Made by a program: the position numbers and the translations under genes. From Piscicola geometra (lineage: Eukaryota; Annelida; Clitellata; Hirudinida; Piscicolidae), in contig OX030963.1 of NCBI GenBank assembly GCA_943735955.1, forward strand, positions 5,191,227 to 5,255,226: 64,000 nucleotides of DNA. Reading direction: 5' to 3'. The notes below the pieces were generated by a model that was not told the origin of the DNA, made no database searches, and worked only from the letters and a program-made list of their open reading frames with translations. Shown here piece by piece: positions 34,715 to 47,345 of the stretch (position 1 is the first letter of the stretch; every line of letters starts with the position of its first letter).

Positions 34715-36300
34715 ACCGCTTCGCTTCGTCAATTAAATTATCACTTATTTTAATCATAAATTTGTTATTATATTTAAAATGTGTTATTACTTAATAATTT
34801 ACGTACTCAAATCTTATAATATTTCAATTGACTGATAATTTTTAAAACTCATTTGTTGTTAATATACAGTTCTATTTTACTGTTTCATTTTATGATCAAT
34901 TAATTTTTTTTAGATATAAAAAAATAGTGTTCAAAGTTGTACACTAATATATTTTAAAAACTAAAATGAAAATAAAAACTTTAATTATTTTCAAAACTGA
35001 AACGAAAATAAAAACTTTAATTATTTCCAAAACGAAAACGAAAATAAAAACTATAATTAATTCTAAAACGAAACTGAAATAAAAACTAAAATTATTTTCT
35101 GAAACGAAAATAACACTGCTTGGAAGAGCTGGATGTCGAGCTGACCATGGACGAACTCAGCAAAGCTATTGATGCCTTAAAGAGTGGAAAAGCACCAAAA
35201 GACGATGGCATCCGACCAGAAATAATCAAATGTGGTAAACAATCTCTACTAGAACCACTTCACAAGCTCCTTTGCCTATGTTGGAGAGAAGGTAAAGTTC
35301 CACAGGACATGCGCAATGCACAATGCCAAGATTGTCACCCTATATAAGAACAAGGGCGACGGCAGCGACTGCAACAACTACAAGGGCATCTCACTGCTTA
35401 GCGTCGTGGGTAAAGCTTTCGCACGCGTTGTCCTCAACCGTCTCCAAGTCCTAGCAAGTCATGTGTATCCTGAATCGCAACGCGGCTTCAGATCAGGAAG
35501 ATCCACAGACGACATGATCTTCTTCGTGCGTCAGTTCCAGGAAAAGTGCAAAGAGCAGCGGATGCCACTGTATATCGCCTTCATCGACCTAACTAAGGCA
35601 TTCGACCTTGTAAGCAGGAACGGCCTATTTCGGCTACTCAAGAAGATTGGCTGTCCACTTCGGCTGCTCAACATTAAAACTTCTTATCACGAAAACACGC
35701 AAGGTGTGGTCAGCTACGATGGGGAGCCCTAAGAATCCTTCATAATCAAGAGTGGGGTCAAACAGGGTTGTGTGCTAGCGCCCACATTATTCGGTATCTT
35801 CTTCTCGATGCTGTTGAACTTTGCATTTAAAGAGTCTGCCGAAGGTGTCCATTTACACACCAGAAGTGACGGGAAACTGCTGAACATCGCACGTCTAAGA
35901 GCAAAGACGAAAATTCGCACTGTCCTCATCAGAGACATGCTGTTCGCTGATGATGCGGCCCTGGTGTCACACACGGAGGAACACCTTCAGCAGCTGATGA
36001 ATCGCTTTTCTCAGGCTTGCAGGGAATTTGGTCTGACCATCAGTATCAAAAAAACCAAAATCATGGGTCAAGACATCCCTGTTCCACCCTCAATCACAAT
36101 CGACAATCAGGTGCTGGAGGCCACTGACAAGTTCACATACTTGGGCTCCGTCAATACTAGCAGCCTATCCCTCGACATCGAGATTGATAAGAGGCTCGCC
36201 AAAGCAGCCAGCGTCATGGCCAGATTGAGCAAACGTGTATGGACTAACAACCAACTGACACGAAACACCAAGCTCAAAGGGTACCAGGCATGCGTTCTCA

Positions 36301-36500
36301 NNNNNNNNNNNNNNNNNNNNNNNNNNNNNNNNNNNNNNNNNNNNNNNNNNNNNNNNNNNNNNNNNNNNNNNNNNNNNNNNNNNNNNNNNNNNNNNNNNNN
36401 NNNNNNNNNNNNNNNNNNNNNNNNNNNNNNNNNNNNNNNNNNNNNNNNNNNNNNNNNNNNNNNNNNNNNNNNNNNNNNNNNNNNNNNNNNNNNNNNNNNN
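36301..36500. other. Assembly gap of 200 N
   Basis: Exactly 200 N between the reverse transcriptase of the RTE-like LINE and a CATA array. A round gap size next to a microsatellite suggests a scaffold join of unknown true length. Confidence 1.
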
Positions 36501-36924
36501 TACATACATACATACATACATACATACATACATACATACATACATACATACATACATACATACATACATACATACATACATACATACATACATACATACA
36601 TACATACATACATACATACATACATACATACATACATACATACATACATACATACATACATACATACATACATACATACATACATACATACATACATACA
36701 TACATACATACATACATACATACATACATACATACATACATACATACATACATACATACATACATACATACATACATACATACATACATACATACATACA
36801 TACATACATACATACATACATACATACATACATACATACATACATACATACATACATACATACATACATACATACATACATACATACATACATACATACA
36901 TACATACATACATACATACATACA

Positions 36925-36958
<34 letters not shown>

Positions 36959-36967
36959 CATACATAC
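36501..36967. repeat. CATA microsatellite 5' of the two-ORF LINE
   Basis: About 465 bp of perfect CATA units with one TATA variant at the right end. The LINE 5' sequence (CGATTTTTTTGGCAGGC) starts directly after it. Confidence 0.97.
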
Positions 36968-37252
36968 GATTTTTTTGGCAGGCTGTTCTAATTTCGCTGA
37001 GTCATTTTTGCGTTTATTTCGTTAATAAAGTGTCGTGTAGTTGAGAAGTTCGGATTTTGTTTTGCGGTTTAGTCAGGAGAGTTTATTAATATTTCCAAAA
37101 CTCATAATTTCATTCTTTTATTAGAGTATTTAAACTTAATTTTCATATCTCGTGGTTTTACCTGTGCTTTGTTTCAACTTAACTGACCTACCTGTGTTTA
37201 TTATAATTTATTATTATTATAGATATAGTTTGTTATAATTAATTATTTTATA

Positions 37253-38170
37253 GTGCTTGTTATGTCGAAGTGCTACAGGTGCAACAAGGGAGCCAAAGAT
37301 GGCTTGATGTGTTGCATGTGTAATGCAATTATGCATGGCAAATGTATTGGTTTGTCAGATGATTTTATTCATTCTTTGAGTTCAATCAGGAACCTAAAGG
37401 TCTTTTGTGATGAGTGTTTACGCAACGCAGAAAGTTTAAAATCGTCAGTAAAAATTGATGACCTATCGGCTGATGTAAAAAAGTTGATAGATTTAAATGA
37501 ATCAACTGCGAAGGAAATAAATGATTTGAAAAAACTTGTAGGTGAATATGGCAAGGGAATTGATGACATTACTTCTGCTGATAAGTTGATTGAGGGATCA
37601 GTTGAGAAATTAAAAAAAGAAATGAGTGTCTCTTGGGCCTCGATTGTTGGCAGTGAGATTAAAAAGAGTGTTGATGGAGTCAATGTTGAACTCAAATCAA
37701 TGAAGAAAGCCATAGATGCTTCAAGCGAAACAAAGGCTAGAGAGAATAATATCATTTTGTTTAATTTAAATGAGAGCAATGTCAAAGGTCATGATAGAGA
37801 TGCTATCATTGACCTGTTTAAAAAGATAACTGATGATACCATTAAAAATGATGATGTTTCGACAGTCACCAGGCAGGGTAGACTTGATGAGGGCTCTGAC
37901 AAGATCAGACCCATTGTTATTAGATTTAAGTCCCAAGCTGCCAAAACATTGGTTCTCAAAAATTCTCACAGAATTAAGACATTGTCAGGTGATGTTGCTA
38001 AAGTAAAAATTTTTCATGATTTAACTCGTGAACAGAGAAATGAGTTCAATAAACTGGTGAATGAGGCAAAAGAGGTAGTAAAAAATGGTGATGGTAGTTT
38101 TTTTACCCGGGTAATAGGTCCTGTAGGGAGATGGAAAATAGTAAAAAATTTGAAAAAATCAAATTTGTAA
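37253..38170 (+). CDS. LINE ORF1 protein (PHD-like finger, coiled coil, RRM-like)
   Basis: 305 residues. Residues 5-62 hold a Cys/His array (CYRCNKGAKDGLMCCMCN, then H-x2-C and later CDEC) like the PHD finger seen in ORF1 of CR1/L2-type LINEs. Residues 65-160 are charged and probably coiled-coil. Residues 165-290 (RENNIILFNLNESN; TRQGRLDEGSDKIRPIVIRF; DLTREQRNEFNKL) match the conserved ORF1 RNA-binding domain. Its last 40 bp overlap the start of ORF2 in a different frame, which suggests coupled translation or reinitiation. The first ATG at 37253 and a second at 37262 are both possible starts. Confidence 0.85.
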   Translation: MLVMSKCYRCNKGAKDGLMCCMCNAIMHGKCIGLSDDFIHSLSSIRNLKVFCDECLRNAESLKSSVKIDDLSADVKKLIDLNESTAKEINDLKKLVGEYGKGIDDITSADKLIEGSVEKLKKEMSVSWASIVGSEIKKSVDGVNVELKSMKKAIDASSETKARENNIILFNLNESNVKGHDRDAIIDLFKKITDDTIKNDDVSTVTRQGRLDEGSDKIRPIVIRFKSQAAKTLVLKNSHRIKTLSGDVAKVKIFHDLTREQRNEFNKLVNEAKEVVKNGDGSFFTRVIGPVGRWKIVKNLKKSNL

Positions 38171-41000
38171 ATTTTGGACTTTTGAATATAAGATCTATTG
38201 TTTTTAAATATAATGAGGTTTATGAATTGATACATGAGGGGTTGGATATTTTTGTGTTGACGGAAACATGGCATGGATCACATGATGAAATTTCAGTACG
38301 GAAGGCAATGCCTCCTGGTTATAATTTTGTTGATTTTTTAAGACCGCTTGATCCATTTCATGGTGGTTTAATTATTTATTATAAGTCTGTTTTCAAGTGT
38401 AAACGATTGGATTTACCTAAAATATCCACTTTTGAGGCTGTTGCTTTGAAACTTTTTTGTTATAAATGTGATTTTATTGTATTAGCTATTTATAGGCCTG
38501 GATCAGCACCAGTCTCTCCTTTATTTTTTACGGAACTCACTTTGGTTTTGGAAAATGTTTCAATTTTAGCGTCCCATCTTGTTTTAGCTGGCGATTTTAA
38601 TGTTAGGGTTGATAGACCTGATCATCCGAATGCTGTCATGCTACATGATGTTTTTGAAAATTTCCATTTAATTAATAGAGTAAATGAGCCCACTCATAAT
38701 TTGGGTGGTGTACTGGATCTGATTGTGACTTCTTGTGAGCTGCCTGTTTCCGATATTAAAGTTTTTCCAAGTGGGATTTTTTTTGACCATGGTTTTATTA
38801 AGGTACGTCTGCCATTTGAAGTAAAACCTCCAAGGATTGCAAAAAAGCTTGTTCGATCTTGGAAACGTATGAAAGAGGATTTATTTGTCTCTTTAGTACT
38901 TGATTCTCCTATAAGTAAGCCATGTTCAAACAATGATGTTGATGAGCTGCTTGAACTTTTTAACAAAGAAATTAAAAGAATTGTAGATATAGTTGCGCCT
39001 CTTCATATGGCCAAGTGTAGACGAGAGCCAATGGCTCCATGGTTTGATGGAGAATGCAGGCAGGCAAAAAGAGATTGTCGCAAAAAAGAAAGGAAATACA
39101 GGAAAACTTTGCAAATTGTTGATAAAAACAATTTTATCACTGCCTGTAGATCGAAAAATTGCCTTCTTGTAGGAAAAAGAAACTTATACTGGAAAAATCT
39201 TGTAGATGAAAATAGAATGAAACCAAAGCAACTTTGGAATATTATCAAGAAACTGTTGTGTGATGAGTCGGATTTTGCTGATGCTGAGACTGATTTTTCT
39301 GCAAACACGTTTTTACATTTCTTTAGCAATAAGGTAGAAAGAGTAAGACAAGACACCGAAAATTGTGATGTAAATGACAATTTGATGTTTTCTGATTCTG
39401 AGATTCCGGAGAATTATAAATTGTCAAGTTTTTCTATCTTAAGTGAAGACTATGTAATAAAAGTTGTTTTAGATTCGCCAAATAAAACATGTTCATTGGA
39501 TTGTTTACCAACATTTGTTTTCAAAAAATATATTAACTTGTTTTCAAAATTTTTAACAAGTTTTATTAATCTTAGTCTAAATTTGGGTAAATTTCCTAAT
39601 TTATGTAAACATGCGCTAGTTGTTCCACTATTGAAAAAAGATGGCTCAGACATAAATATTATAAATAATTATAGACCAGTTTCAAATCTTTCTTTTATTT
39701 CAAAGTTAATTGAACGCATTGTAGCTAAGGAACTGTTAGAGTATTTGACCTTCAATAGTCTATTGCCTGTGTACCAATCAGGGTACAGGCAGTTTCATTC
39801 CACTGAGACTGCTTTGTTACAAGTACTCTCTAGCTTATATGCAGCTATGGATAAAAATGAGACATCAATATTGGCATTTTTGGACATGAGTGCAGCGTTT
39901 GACTGTGTTGATCATAGTATTCTATTGGAGCGACTTAGTCGCAGTTTTGGAATAACTGGGGTTGTTTATTCATGGTTCGAATCATATTTATTTAATCGTT
40001 CACAACAAGTTTCTTATAAAAGTGAGTTGTCTGAAAATCAGATTATCACACATGGTGTACCACAGGGTTCTGTTCTTGGTCCGATTCTTTTTCTTTTGTA
40101 TACTTCAGATGTCTTTAAAATTATTAAATCTTCTGGATTTTTGGGTCACTCATATGCTGATGATATACAGTTGATCGTCAGTTGTTCCCCGTTTGAATTT
40201 CAGAATTCAATTGACAAGTTAGTAAAATGCTTATCAAATATCGATTTATGGATGTCAGCAAATCGATTGAAGTTAAATCAAAGCAAAACCAAAATACTAC
40301 CGATAGGCACTTGGCAGCAGCTTTCTAGGATTGAGGTGGACCATGTTGTTATTGATGGCGAAGATATTGAACTATCCTCTCAAGCAACTAATCTGGGTTT
40401 TATTTTTGATAAAAAACTTACAATGAATGAACACATTAAGCATTTGACCGGCACATGTTCTTATCAGCTGCGCAAATTAATGTCAATCAGAAGGTCATTA
40501 ACTACTGCTACCACACAAGGTCTGGTACATGCGTTCATTCACTCTCGGTTGGACTACTGCAACAGTCTTTTTGGGGTTTACCTGAGAGATCGATCGGTAT
40601 GCTTCAGTCCATTCAGAACCGTGCTGCTAAAGTTGTAGTTGGCGCATACAAATATGACCACGTCACACCTATTTTTAAGGAACTCCATTGGTTGAGAGTT
40701 GATAAACGAATTATTTTTAAGATATTCATGTTGATGTATAAGTGCTTAAATGGACGTGCACCAAAATACCTTATGGATAAGTGCACTTTGAAAACCAACA
40801 CTTTGCAATCCTATCGATTGCGGTCTGATGAGGTGAACTACTTGGCTGTTCCACCCACACGTTTGAAAATAGGGACAAGACAATTTTCTGTGTCTGGCCC
40901 TCTTGTATGGAACAGCTTGCCAAATCAATTGCGACAGCCGGGCTTAACGGCTAAGATGTTTAATGATATGCTGAAAACATATTTGTTTTCACTGTCATGA
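38131..41000 (+). CDS. LINE ORF2: endonuclease and reverse transcriptase, one frameshift
   Basis: N-terminal apurinic-type endonuclease: NFGLLNIRSI, VLTETWHG, AIYRPG, LAGDFNVRVDRPD, LDLIVTS and the DHG motif. Reverse transcriptase: IINNYRPVSNLSFISKLIER, GYRQFHSTETALLQVL, AFLDMSAAFDCVDHSILLER, HGVPQGSVLGPILFLLYT and catalytic SYADDIQ. The uninterrupted frame ends at 40638; the true C-terminal domain (LPERSIGMLQSIQNRAAKVV to WNSLPNQLRQPGL...LKTYLF) continues in another frame to 41000. A one-base change near 40575 in a run of T and G explains the break. Otherwise about 955 codons are intact. Confidence 0.88.
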
Positions 41001-41070
41001 AATTAATGTTTAGAGCGCTATTGAGATTTATTAAATGGCGCTATATAAATATTCTGATAGATAGATAGAT

Positions 41071-42446
41071 ACATACATACATACATACATACATACATAC
41101 ATACATACATACATACATACATACATACATACATACATACATACATACATACATACATACATACATACATACATACATACATACATACATACATACATAC
41201 ATACATACATACATACATACATACATACATACATACATACATACATACATACATACATACATACATACATACATACATACATACATACATACATACATAC
41301 ATACATACATACATACATACATACATACATACATACATACATACATACATACATACATACATACATACATACATACATACATACATACATACATACATAC
41401 ATACATACATACATACATACATACATACATACATACATACATACATACATACATACATACATACATACATACATACATACATACATACATACATACATAC
41501 ATACATACATACATACATACATACATACATACATACATACATACATACATACATACATACATACATACATACATACATACATACATACATACATACATAC
41601 ATACATACATACATACATACATACATACATACATACATACATACATACATACATACATACATACATACATACATACATACATACATACATACATACATAC
41701 ATACATACATACATACATACATACATACATACATACATACATACATACATACATACATACATACATACATACATACATACATACATACATACATACATAC
41801 ATACATACATACATACATACATACATACATACATACATACATACATACATACATACATACATACATACATACATACATACATACATACATACATACATAC
41901 ATACATACATACATACATACATACATACATACATACATACATACATACATACATACATACATACATACATACATACATACATACATACATACATACATAC
42001 ATACATACATACATACATACATACATACATACATACATACATACATACATACATACATACATACATACATACATACATACATACATACATACATACATAC
42101 ATACATACATACATACATACATACATACATACATACATACATACATACATACATACATACATACATACATACATACATACATACATACATACATACATAC
42201 ATACATACATACATACATACATACATACATACATACATACATACATACATACATACATACATACATACATACATACATACATACATACATACATACATAC
42301 ATACATACATACATACATACATACATACATACATACATACATACATACATACATACATACATACATACATACATACATACATACATACATACATACATAC
42401 ATACATACATACATACATACATACATACATACATACATACATACAT
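41071..42446. repeat. CATA microsatellite 3' of the two-ORF LINE, about 1.38 kb
   Basis: Perfect CATA units throughout, grown out of the LINE tail GATAGATAGATAGATACATA. The next LINE fragment begins abruptly at its right edge. Confidence 0.98.
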
Positions 42447-44011
<1,565 letters not shown>

Positions 44012-44099
44012 ATATTTATTTATTTATTTGAATAAACAAAATATTTTTTTTTAAAGATTGAAACTGAAATGATAATAACAATAAATTTAAAGAAAAAAA

Positions 44100-47000
44100 A
44101 GTAGATATCTATATTATATTATTATTATTATTTATTATTATTATTATTTATTTTACAATTATTATTGACCATTTGTATAAATATAAAAAAAGAATGAAAT
44201 TGGGAAGCAAGAAATTGATTAATGAAAAGTAAGCAGTAAATTTGTAAGTTATTGTTATCGGTCGAACAAGTACGTTTTCAGGGAACGGCTGAATGTCGCG
44301 GTCGAGCTCGGGGATTTGAGTCTATTGGGAAGACTGTTCCAAAGAGTCGGCGCTGCAACAAAAAAGCTTCTTGCACCTGCATACTTGAGTTTGTAGCTCT
44401 GTGGAACTACATCTCTTGACCTAGCAGACCTGAGTCTTTCCCTCTGGGGAAGACTTGCTCTCATGACAATGCTACTCGACAAATAATCTGGGCACTCATT
44501 AGACAGACACTTGTGCATTAACAAGATGTTTTTGTATTTAATTCTTTTTTCAACACGAAGCCAGTGAAGCTCCTTGAGAACAGGGCTGATGTGATCATAT
44601 TTTCTAGCACCTGTTATGAGCCTAGCTGTAGTGTTGATTATAGACTGAATTTTCTGCAGCTGCGTCATTGGCAACCCAGTAAGAATGATATTGCCATAGT
44701 CAATTCGACTGAGAACCAAAGCAGGAGCTAATGTTCTCAGTGAGTCCTTGGTCAATAACCATCTTATGGATCGTATTTGGCGTAAAGAAGCAAAGCAGGT
44801 TTGAGTCATCTTGTTGATGTGTGTCGTCATGGTGAGGTCTTTGTCGAGATAAACTCCTAGGTTTTTGACACTATCGGAAGGAATTATCTCGTTCTGACAA
44901 ATGCGAACTGGATCTTTGGGAGTGTGAGTAGAGTTTCGACGGGATGAGAGCCAGATAACTTCAGTTTTGCTGGAGTTATGTTTCAGTTGATTGGCACCCA
45001 ACCAAACAGCAAGTTCATCAATGCATAATGACACCCTTTCTTGCAGGTCAGCCTGATGACCTTTAATGCAATGACCGTAAATCTGGGTGTCATCAGCGTA
45101 CTGATGAAAAGCGAGCTCATGTCTAGCTGCTATTCTTTCCAAATCTCCAGTGTACAAAGAGATTAGTAAAGGACCAAGGACTGAACCTTGGGGGACTCCT
45201 ACAGCGGAAACCGACATTGTCGATTTTGTCCCACTACAGCGGATGTCAAAACATCTGTCATTTAAGTAGTCCCTAAACCATTCTAACGCAGATTCAGAGA
45301 AACCATAGGAGATGTGCAGTCTTCGGAGCAGTGTTGCGTGATCTACCAGATCGAAAGCTGCCGATAGATCAAGCAAAACTAACAATGTAAGCTTACTGTC
45401 ATCTGCTGCCCTAACGATGTCTGAAAAGACTTTGGTTATGGCAGTTTCTGTCGAATGATGACGACGGTAGGCTGACTGCAAGGGAGGGAAAAGATAAAAT
45501 TCTGCGAGGTAGTTGACTACTCTGTTGAGAACTAATCTTTCCAAGAGTTTGGACAACACCCTTAAGTTTGAAATAGGCCTGTACGACGAAGTTTCAGTGA
45601 GTTTAAGACTTGGCTTCTTGAGCAGTGGCGTGATGTAGGCCGATTTGAAAGACTTCGGAACCCTGCCTGCCGAAAAAGACCTGTTGAATAAGCTCACTAA
45701 AAAAGGAGCAATTATTCCAGATATCTCCTTCAACAGCCATGTAGGAACCCGGTCATTCGAGCATTGCTTATTCGGAAGCCCTTGAATAGCCCTAACTACT
45801 TCTTCTTCGTCGACTATGCTGAACCCATTCAAACTGAGCCCGTGCTCGCAGAATGAAAATGTTGGGTCATCTTGGGCATTGATTGACCTTCTCGCCGACG
45901 CAACTTTCTCAGTGAAAATTGCGTGATAGTCATCAGCACTGATGCCTGAGACTGACGACGTCTTGCTTTTGCCCGCGATGCTATTGATGAGTTTCCAGGT
46001 GTCAGCTGGCTTCCCTTTGGACTGAGAAAGCTTCAAGTTCCAGAACTGCTCTCGCTTGCGTCTGCACAGACTCTTGTAAACCTTCAATTGCTTGACCCAG
46101 GCAGTACGTGCTTGCTCATTTTTTGACCTACTGTAGCTTCTTTCAAGACTTCTCTTAAGGCGTTTAGAGGCGCGATACTCATGGTCAAACCAAGGGTCCG
46201 AAGGCCTCTGGTGCACTCTAACAGTATTAAGAGGAATCAACTTATCGAGAATGCTAGCCAAAGTGGAGCTGTAGAGGTCAGCAGCTGAATCTACATCAAG
46301 GTCAGTGCTAGACGAGAGTGGAGACAATCGAACCTGTTGAGCAAACTCTGTTCTATCCAAGAGTTTCCAGCGTCTACTAGAAGTTTTTTTGTACACAGGA
46401 GGAGGCTCTGCCAGTCGACACTTCCAAACCAGCAGTTTGTGGTCAGAAAAGCCTACCTCAATGCAGTCAACTTCAAGACTCTTTTTCGAGGCAACCACAT
46501 CAAGCCACCCTCCCTGACTATGGGTTGGTTGGTTGACTGATGACTGGAAACCATGAGAGCTCAGGATATCCTGAAACGTCTGAGTATCGTTATCACTTGG
46601 ATTTTCAAGGTGGAAGTTGAAATCTCCCAGGATTAATACTTCTTCACTGTATGTGGCCAAGGTGCTCATGCTTTCATTGAAATCCTTGAAGAACACGCTA
46701 GAAGCATAACCTGTTCGATAAACAACTAAACCAATGACCGCCCTTGAACCAGAGGTGATTCTGACACAAAGATGCTCAAGAGTTGAGAACTGAACTTCTG
46801 TGTCCAATGGTGCAACCTGGAATCCAGAGTCAGCCACGACTGCAACTCCCCCGTGGTTTGTATGCAGCATGTTTACTGTATTGGAGAGTGTAGGCTTTGA
46901 TCTTTCGACCACTACTAAGCCCTCCTGCCGCAGTCGGCTGATACAGACTGACTCAGGATCATTCCAAGTTTCAACCAGAAACAGTCCATCTATCTTGTAC

Positions 47001-47345
47001 TCTTTCATGGTCTCCAGAACATCATCCACCTTATTGTGGAGAGACCTAGTGTTGAGTAGGCCCAGCACGACTGAAGGCCCACTCTTCTGACATTTGTGCC
47101 GATCAACTTTCTCATGGACAACTGGCTCATGGCTTCTAAGAGCGTGCCGGCTTTGGCGTTCCTTTACAAGTTTTCCGCCTCGTCTGCCACGATAATGCCA
47201 ATGCTGGCGGTGCCTTGCCAATCCTAGTCTGTTGATGGTCGTTCTAGCCTCTGCACTAAGCTCCCCATTGTTGTTATTATTGAATTGTAAAAAGAATTCT
47301 TTTGAATAAATTTGCATAGGATAGAACAATAATAATAATAACAAT
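44100..47345 (-). mobile_element. Intact-ORF LINE flanked by TTA-rich repeats
   Basis: The minus-strand element ends 3' in TAA/AATAAT repeats (44105-44155). Its 5' side abuts ATTGTTATTATTATTATTG (47318-47345). No ORF1 is seen upstream, so either this copy lacks its ORF1 or the family has a single ORF. Confidence 0.8.
44255..47344 (-). CDS. LINE endonuclease-reverse transcriptase, uninterrupted
   Basis: 1029 codons without a stop. Endonuclease: LGLLNTRSLHNKV, FLVETWNDPE, LVVYRTGYAS, LGDFNFH, WLDVVAS and SDHKLL. Reverse transcriptase: SSYRPISNLRVLSKLLERLV, SAYRRHHSTETAITKVFSDI, LLDLSAAFDLVDHATLLRRL, VGVPQGSVLGPLLISLYTGD and catalytic HQYADDTQIYG. The C-terminal domain runs to WNSLPNRL and LKTYLFDR. 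The first 30 or so residues are encoded by the TTA repeat and junction sequence, so the true start may be a later Met. The intact frame and close match to 15960-17832 suggest recent activity. Confidence 0.92.
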   Translation of the reverse strand: MLLLLLFYPMQIYSKEFFLQFNNNNNGELSAEARTTINRLGLARHRQHWHYRGRRGGKLVKERQSRHALRSHEPVVHEKVDRHKCQKSGPSVVLGLLNTRSLHNKVDDVLETMKEYKIDGLFLVETWNDPESVCISRLRQEGLVVVERSKPTLSNTVNMLHTNHGGVAVVADSGFQVAPLDTEVQFSTLEHLCVRITSGSRAVIGLVVYRTGYASSVFFKDFNESMSTLATYSEEVLILGDFNFHLENPSDNDTQTFQDILSSHGFQSSVNQPTHSQGGWLDVVASKKSLEVDCIEVGFSDHKLLVWKCRLAEPPPVYKKTSSRRWKLLDRTEFAQQVRLSPLSSSTDLDVDSAADLYSSTLASILDKLIPLNTVRVHQRPSDPWFDHEYRASKRLKRSLERSYSRSKNEQARTAWVKQLKVYKSLCRRKREQFWNLKLSQSKGKPADTWKLINSIAGKSKTSSVSGISADDYHAIFTEKVASARRSINAQDDPTFSFCEHGLSLNGFSIVDEEEVVRAIQGLPNKQCSNDRVPTWLLKEISGIIAPFLVSLFNRSFSAGRVPKSFKSAYITPLLKKPSLKLTETSSYRPISNLRVLSKLLERLVLNRVVNYLAEFYLFPPLQSAYRRHHSTETAITKVFSDIVRAADDSKLTLLVLLDLSAAFDLVDHATLLRRLHISYGFSESALEWFRDYLNDRCFDIRCSGTKSTMSVSAVGVPQGSVLGPLLISLYTGDLERIAARHELAFHQYADDTQIYGHCIKGHQADLQERVSLCIDELAVWLGANQLKHNSSKTEVIWLSSRRNSTHTPKDPVRICQNEIIPSDSVKNLGVYLDKDLTMTTHINKMTQTCFASLRQIRSIRWLLTKDSLRTLAPALVLSRIDYGNIILTGLPMTQLQKIQSIINTTARLITGARKYDHISPVLKELHWLRVEKRIKYKNILLMHKCLSNECPDYLSSSIVMRASLPQRERLRSARSRDVVPQSYKLKYAGARSFFVAAPTLWNSLPNRLKSPSSTATFSRSLKTYLFDR

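Larger units (their letters stand above)
33608..35118. mobile_element. Non-autonomous hAT element inside the RTE-like LINE
   Basis: Perfect 14-bp inverted ends CAGTGTTATTTTCG / CGAAAATAACACTG. Flanks CTAGGAAG (33600-33607) and CTTGGAAG (35119-35126) match at 7 of 8 positions, the hAT target-duplication length. Both ends hold repeated AAAACGAAAATAAAAACT words. Removing the element and one flank rejoins the LINE frame as DLPV-LEELDVELT. A LINE fragment lies inside. Confidence 0.88.
31967..36300 (+). pseudogene. RTE-like LINE (endonuclease-reverse transcriptase), broken
   Basis: A GC-richer leader (31970-32240) is followed by apurinic-type endonuclease fragments (LGDFNATTHGQ; a terminal D-C-D-T-DHSLIASK) and a linker (TDWFEANAADLEPVIDAKR). 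After the nested insertion at 33608-35118 come the reverse transcriptase blocks: LYKNKGDGSDCNNYKGISLL, QRGFRSGRSTDDMIF, YIAFIDLTKAFDLVSRNGLF, IKSGVKQGCVLAPTLFGIFF and the catalytic FADDAA. Stops and frameshifts occur at about 32660, 33245, 33350, 35320 and 35732. Codon composition is clearly more GC-rich than the surrounding DNA. The 3' end is lost in the assembly gap. The family is the one often annotated craniofacial development protein 2-like. Confidence 0.85.
36968..41070 (+). mobile_element. Nearly full-length CR1/L2-like LINE with two ORFs
   Basis: 5' leader 36968-37252, ORF1 37253-38170, ORF2 38131-41000 with one frameshift, then a 3' end GAGCGCTATTG...GGCGCTATATAAATATTC, GATA units, and the CATA array. 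The order and single frame break indicate a young copy. Confidence 0.88.

Noticed and set aside
37369..37785. 138-codon minus-strand protein in the LINE
   Set aside because: It is the antisense shadow of ORF1, which has clear domain motifs on the plus strand.
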